Assembly (NCBI GenBank): GCA_003024785.1
Contig: PUQB01000005.1
Span: 601,217 to 665,216, forward strand
Source of the DNA: Selaginella tamariscina
Taxonomy: Eukaryota; Streptophyta; Lycopodiopsida; Selaginellales; Selaginellaceae
Direction: 5' to 3'
Length of the DNA stretch: 64,000 bases
The notes below the pieces were generated by a model. That model ran no database searches. It saw only the letters and a program-made list of their open reading frames with translations, and had not been told where the DNA came from. Numbering within the stretch: position 1 is the first letter of the stretch; each line of letters opens with the position of its first letter. Positions 58,946 to 64,000 of the stretch are shown in pieces. Both the position numbers and the translations under genes were made by a program.

Positions 58946-59630
58946 CCAAAGCTCGCAAGACAATGCCGGGAAGGCAATGTATTTAATGCCTTCTGATGTT
59001 GCCAGATTCAAAGCAGCCCTGTGAGTGAAACATCATCCAAACAGTGAGCAAAATAAACAATCAAGTAAGATGTATCAAGCATGTACATTGTGTATATAAG
59101 TATATACACGTACATACTTAAGAATAAATACATAATGAAATAAGAAATGCAATACTTACACATAGGCTTTGGTTAACATCTTCTCAAACTCCTCTCTGTT
59201 CTTCTCTTCGTAAACAGGGCCGACCACATGAATCACACGCAAGGCATGTAGATTAAACCCTCTACAAAGAAAAATATATTAAGTAAAATTAATAAACATA
59301 AGACCTACAATCTAAATAGAAACGTAAACTTTCAAATTAAGTATGCGTGTATATGTAATAATAATAATAATAATAATTAATGAATCGATAAACAAACAGA
59401 CATTGTTTACCTTGTGATGACAACTTGCCCAACCTCACATTTGATACCTTGAGGAGCTACATCAGGCAGCTTTTGACAAGTATCAAGTAATCTAGGACCG
59501 GCAAAACGATGAATAGCTGCAAAAATATTAATTAAATATTTACGAGGATGCCTTACATAATCTTTAATAAATAAAAACTTACTTCCATCAAACCATAGCC
59601 TGCATTGCATCTTTTATTTGCTGGAGCCAC
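58946..59630 (-). pseudogene. Macro-domain (ADP-ribose-binding) gene, partial
   Basis: Four minus-strand exons have plausible splice sites: 59630-59583 (VAPANKRCNAGYGLME; acceptor TATGCAG, donor GTAAGT), 59516-59411 (AIHRFAGPRLLDTCQKLPDV... to VVITR; acceptor TTTTTGCAG, donor GTAAAC), 59261-59160 (GFNLHALRVIHVVGPVYEEK...; donor GTAAGT) and 59018-58946 (AALNLATSEGIKYIAFPALSC). These match the macro-domain signature N-x-A-N, A-I-H-R-x-A-G-P, I-T-x-G-F-N-L, V-I-H-x-V-G-P and I-A-F-P-A-x-S-C. Such proteins bind or hydrolyse ADP-ribose derivatives. The first exon is one base out of phase with the second, the Gly-rich loop is worn (AGYGLM), and the upstream K-G-D-I-T exon and the end of the domain are missing, so it is a pseudogene, or the rest lies beyond the LARD at 60775. 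Confidence 0.72.
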
Positions 59631-59681
59631 CTGCATATGACAAATCAATAGCATGTAGAACAACAATAAAGTGATACAAAG

Positions 59682-59683
<2 letters not shown>

Positions 59684-59715
<32 letters not shown>

Positions 59716-59716
59716 G
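59684..59716. repeat. (CA)n microsatellite
   Basis: A run of about 15 CA repeats, with CT repeats 30 bases further at 59742-59758. Confidence 0.9.
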
Positions 59717-59719
59717 TGT

Positions 59720-60774
59720 ACATGCACGTGTATGTCCGTATGCTCTCTCTCTCTCTCTAAAAGCTGTTGTGTATTACATATAGATGTGCAAAACAGAAAA
59801 AACAAGTATATATGCATGTCACTTAGATACCATATTCATCATGTCTTTTTTTTCTAATTTTTTAGACTTATAAACTTTTATATAATATTTATAAATAAGT
59901 AGCGAAGAACAATAACTGTATAATGTATATATATACTAAGAGTTTCATAAATATCTATTATATCTATTATAATTTAAATATGTGAGTCTATACATCTTAC
60001 AAACATTATTTATATATATTATGTGTAGAGAGGGACAAAGAGAGATGAATTTATGCATGCACACATGCTTGTATATATCCACACACGTGTTTACCTTCAA
60101 CACATGCTAGTGTCTATGCACATAGTCATCCACAGACACACACACGCATATATATGGAATTAAACATTCATAGGCACACCATTTCAATAGATCGCAGAAT
60201 TTATAATGCATCTCTCCTCTTTTGTCTCTCTCTCACATACACACACACACCACATAAGTTAAACATTATGTAATTCAAAATGAAATATTTTGTTAAGCCA
60301 TAATTATCGAGTTTGCATGGAGGATGTATGTATGTGTATAGTATAATATCTAGGTGTGTGTTCCTGATATAATTCAAAACTAAAATAAATTTTATTATAA
60401 TATATTAAACTAAATAAATCTTTTTTTTATCCTATTTACAAAGTAGAAACTATTCTTAATTTAGTTACAGAGTATAAGTTATTATCAAACTACATATGCC
60501 ATGGTGAAATAAAAACATAATCTAAATAAGGAAGTAAATAAAATATTTTTTCACTGTATTTTAATGAATTATAACATAATTTTATACATGTTACAAACCC
60601 AAAAACCAACCCTTATTCTTGGACCCTTAGTACTTCCCCTAATATGTTAGTCAAAATTTTTTTACCCTAGTATTTATAAAATTAGGCATAGTTTTTTTGC
60701 TTTGTTTATTTTACATTTTCCGGTGTAGTATACAAATACACACACACATATATATATGTATATGTATATATAGG
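59720..60774. other. AT-rich sequence upstream of the macro-domain gene
   Basis: It contains scattered CA, TA and CT simple repeats. I looked for the missing N-terminal macro-domain exon on the minus strand and found none. Nothing else is recognised. Confidence 0.4.
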
Positions 60775-62575
60775 TGTCATAGTTTTTACTATGACTCCTC
60801 TTTTACTTTGGACGTTGATTGTTATTACCTACTGGATTATGTGACGAACCCAGATGTAGAAGAAACAGGCCCGCATAGTGCACTTGGGTATCTAGTGATG
60901 GTCGGGGGTGTCGTTAGGTATTTGCAAGAAACTCTAGGCGAAGCTAGCACTTCCATTTAGAAAACTCCCCCGTTTTGACGTTCCAGGTTAGGGATTTTCG
61001 CAAAGTATAGCTTGTCAAAATAAGGGTTAGGGACACCCCTAGGGTTGCCCTAACCCACGCCCTAAAACCCCCACCCCCTTGGGTAGGGTTTAGGGGTAAG
61101 AGTAAGGGTGAGTTATAGGCTCATATTGCTAATTTGTCTAAGGGGTTAAAATTCAGTGCCAACCCACTAACACATATAGGAAAACAGGGGGGGGGGTCCG
61201 TCACATAAATAAGGTAGAGTATATGTAGGAGAGCTCCTGGGTTCATGAATGAGTTCGTTGCTCTTCTGCCGGTGCAAGCTTCAGCTTGTGTCGTTAAGGT
61301 ACAACCCTCTGTTGTGCCGCCCTAACTTCCAGATGCCAGGGGTACGTCCCACCTTCGGGGTAGCTTACCCTTAACGTTGGCGAATCCATGCCTGGGAGGT
61401 CTTGTCGGAATGCACGTTCCAAGAGGCAGAGGTTGAGGCTTGTCTCCAGCCTCCTCCACGTCAAGCTAGGTGTAGCACTCACGGCCAAGCAAAGCACATC
61501 CGTGTCCTTGTCCAACTGTGGGCGTGGGATCTTGTTTGACAGGTTCACGTTACCTGGTTCCTGAGGGTTCATTGAGGGGTTCTAGAGTTGGCATTTAGGA
61601 ACCACATTTGTGGTACTTGGTGCAACTCTTGAATCTAAGGGCTATGGCATGATAGCCCACATCATGGAAGGCAGTGTCACATGGAGATGTGACACTTGGC
61701 TAAACGTCACATGGTACAACACCGAGGCACGCCCTTTGGGGTTATGTCATGGGCTTGTCGCTAAGGGGTTGGATACTCTAGCAAACAGGCATGCTTGTGC
61801 TTGCACTAGGGTGCTAAGCCTTGGGCATCCGCTCAAGGGAGGTTAGGTCTCGTAACTAGGTGTGCTTTGGCACACTTGGCTAGGGGAGTGTTCTCCTTGG
61901 AATCCAGGGGTTGAACAACCTAAGCTCATTAGCAGAAGCCCTTTCGTAAGGCACTCGCAAGGTCATGTGCTTAGGGTTATCCCAAACCTAGCCTTAGGGA
62001 GTTTGCTTAGCAGAACACTTGTGTCCGCCTACGACGCACACTCGTGTCCTCACTAAGTACTAGCCCTAGGTCTAGGGTATAACTTGGCCACTCAAACCCT
62101 TAGGGGTTAGTCGTGGTTCAGGGTACCCCTTGTCACCCTAAAGGGGTTGTACTCCCGGATGAGGGTGATTCCTCAAGGGGTAAGTGACGATGCCTTAGCT
62201 CTGTCTAGGGGTATGTGTGGAACACACGTCTCCTTGATGGGGGTTAAGGCATGAGCATGTATAGGTCTTCTAGGGCAAGACCCTAAGTCAGCTAGGGTTA
62301 TCCCTCAAGGGTTTTGGGGGCAGACACTCTAGGGAGACTTAGGCTAAACCCTAAGTCAACTAGGGTTATCCCTCAAGGGTTTTGGGGGTAGACACTCTAG
62401 GGAGACCTAGGCTAAACCCTAAGTCTCCTATCCACTTGGGCATTAGAGTCTAACCTTAGGGTCGTTGGGGTTGTTCTGGGAAACTTAGCGTTGCTCACAC
62501 GTGATGATGATGCCGAATGGCCACCTGGCAGCCACGTGTTGCCACGTGTCGGCCCTTTGGGTTAAAACTCTGACA
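60775..62575 (+). repeat. 5' LTR of LARD copy C
   Basis: It is 1801 bp, TGTCATAG...CTCTGACA, nearly identical to 3969-5774 across long stretches. It keeps the tip hairpin, the G-run with ATAAATAAGG (about 61190-61215) and the 68-bp tandem units (about 62280-62420). Confidence 0.92.
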
Positions 62576-64000
62576 ATTGGTACCGGAGCCTATTCTCTGC
62601 GGTCAGTAGGACTACCTAAAGTGTAGTGTATTTTAGGGTTTAGTTAGTTCTAAATTCTTGAAGTACTTTATCACTTTCGGCTAATGTCTGAATTCTGCGT
62701 GGAGAGTTGGTCCTGAGATCTATAACTCTTCAAAGAACAGCTACTTAATAAGTGGGTGTGGGTTATGGACTTAGAAGGTAGCACTTGGAAGTCAGCTTCC
62801 AAGTTGTATGCCAGGTTATTTTACCTTATGGTTGTCCAGGTTACTTTACCATTTACTTCCACAAGACAAGGCATGTTAGTTTGTTCTGGCTTACAAACTA
62901 AGTCTTGTGAGATGGACCTTGTAATATCCTATTCTACACATTATTGAAATTTTCTTTTTCTTTAAGGTGTTTGAATTTGGGATAACACATGATTTGAGAA
63001 CGTGATTATGTCCATTGAGTTTTGGCTTAGGTGAAGATTCAATATCAGGTCTAGCAATAGTGTTCAAATGGGGAAAGACTTATGTTTAGAAGTGCATCTT
63101 TAACTTCGGAAGAAGGGGCATATTCAAACATAAGAATGAACATTACATTTTGACATAAAGTGTAAAATAAGCTCTTATTATAGTGCATGTTTTCGAGAGT
63201 GTAACTCTAGAAGCAGACTATGGTGATGAACTTATAATACAACGGAATGTCGAATATTAACATATGATAAATATGTTAAGCAATTGGTTCGAAGATCCAA
63301 TGTAATTAAAGTATTGTCCGATGAACGTAATACTTTGATGATGCTAGCTGCAAGTAACATTAGGTGAAATAGTTTACTAAGTTCAAGTCGTCTGATTTGA
63401 ACAAAGTACAACTTGAAACCTTAGTTGGTTGTAGGCGCGCACTTTGATTCAAGTTAGCTAACTCAACTAACTTGATTATGAAGTTATCTCATGTGAGATC
63501 TTAAGAATGGGATAGAATAATATATTTGGCAGTAGACGGATTTAATGTTGCATCCCTATTAATGTAACTTTGGGATAGATGGCATGATCTATCAGAAAGA
63601 GTAATGTTGGAAACATATGTTTACATTTTCAGTTTACTGAATAATAAGGACATGCATAGTGAAGGCGTTCGGCGCACATTGTGCATTTTCATTGTTAACT
63701 CTTTAATCTTGAAATCTGTAACGTTGTTTGCAATGTGGGGATAAGCTCTTGAACAAGGGTGATTCCTTGGTTAAGAAGAGCATGATTTGGGATTCTCCAC
63801 TCTGCTTATCGACTAAGTAAGGAAACTTGCTAAGTTTAATAAGTTAGTGTGGTGGTGTCAAATGAGTCGGAAGCTAGTCGGTATACATTTTGGAGGTTTA
63901 AGTGCATGTACCTCCTCAAGAGTCGGTGTTCGATGAGATTAGAAGTTATATTGATTTTCAATATCAATTTTATTTTAGAGTCGAATACGATTATTCAAAA
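60775..64000 (+). mobile_element. LARD copy C, 5' part (runs off the window)
   Basis: A complete 5' LTR (60775-62575), the primer site TGGTACCGGAGCC (62578-62590) and about 1.4 kb of the non-coding internal region, closely similar to 265-1650 of copy A. It has inserted next to a (TA)n tract upstream of the macro-domain gene remnant. Confidence 0.88.

Overview
The window is plant nuclear DNA made almost entirely of nested, mostly decayed transposable elements. Only one remnant looks like an ordinary host gene. Plant origin is inferred from the Ty3/gypsy elements primed by initiator-methionine tRNA, the chromodomain integrase tail and the plant-style multi-exon macro-domain gene. Large FCP1-like and transposase families of the kinds seen here suggest a seed-free plant (fern, lycophyte or moss), but that is a low-confidence guess. 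I see no intact long protein gene, no tRNA or rRNA and no bacterial feature.

Four element systems account for most of the window. (1) A large non-autonomous LTR retrotransposon (LARD-like): LTRs of about 1.5-1.8 kb, PBS TGGTATCGGAGCC, internal region without coding sequence. Good copies lie at 1-5774 (+), 12730-22220 (-, target duplication ATGTG, with two LTRs nested in it) and 60775-64000 (+, runs off the window). Solo LTRs are at 9199-10906, 14687-15660 and 18480-20244, and very decayed copies at 6520-7530, 28600-31725 and 31740-35142. A truncated chromovirus with a chromodomain at 54200-55235 shares the same 3' end and is probably the autonomous partner. (2) A second Ty3/gypsy family, called R here: GC-rich, 0.67-0.72 kb LTRs starting TGGTTG and ending GACCA. 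It has gag knuckle and protease (35143-36082), RT, RNase H and integrase (46150-48800), and an extra sense ORF between integrase and 3' LTR present in two copies (36790-38660 minus, 48850-51090 plus). (3) A DNA transposon family, called Z here: arrays of the perfect 18-bp palindrome GGCGGGATTAATCCCGCC (or close variants), a DUF7869-like transposase gene and a shared AT-rich tail. Copies are at 41480-46128 (most complete), 23845-28440 (transposase lost) and 56937-57745 (miniature, reverse orientation). (4) Small elements: a 562-bp TRIM (30861-31422) and a foldback element (55915-56830).

Two copies of a multi-exon gene on the minus strand flank the palindrome array at 23845-25020, and a third fragment lies at 39598-39708. 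Its C-terminal part reads as an FCP1/NIF-type HAD phosphatase domain in which the usual DDSP motif is NNSP. One copy (8605-23290) has been split by a solo LTR and a whole LARD; the other (25258-27825) preserves both empty target sites, which proves the insertions.

The only host-like gene is a macro-domain (ADP-ribose binding) gene on the minus strand at 58946-59630, with recognisable splice sites and an apparent one-base phase error. The best candidates for something undescribed are the palindrome arrays tied to the Z transposase, the HAD-phosphatase gene sitting beside such an array, and the coiled-coil ORF of R.
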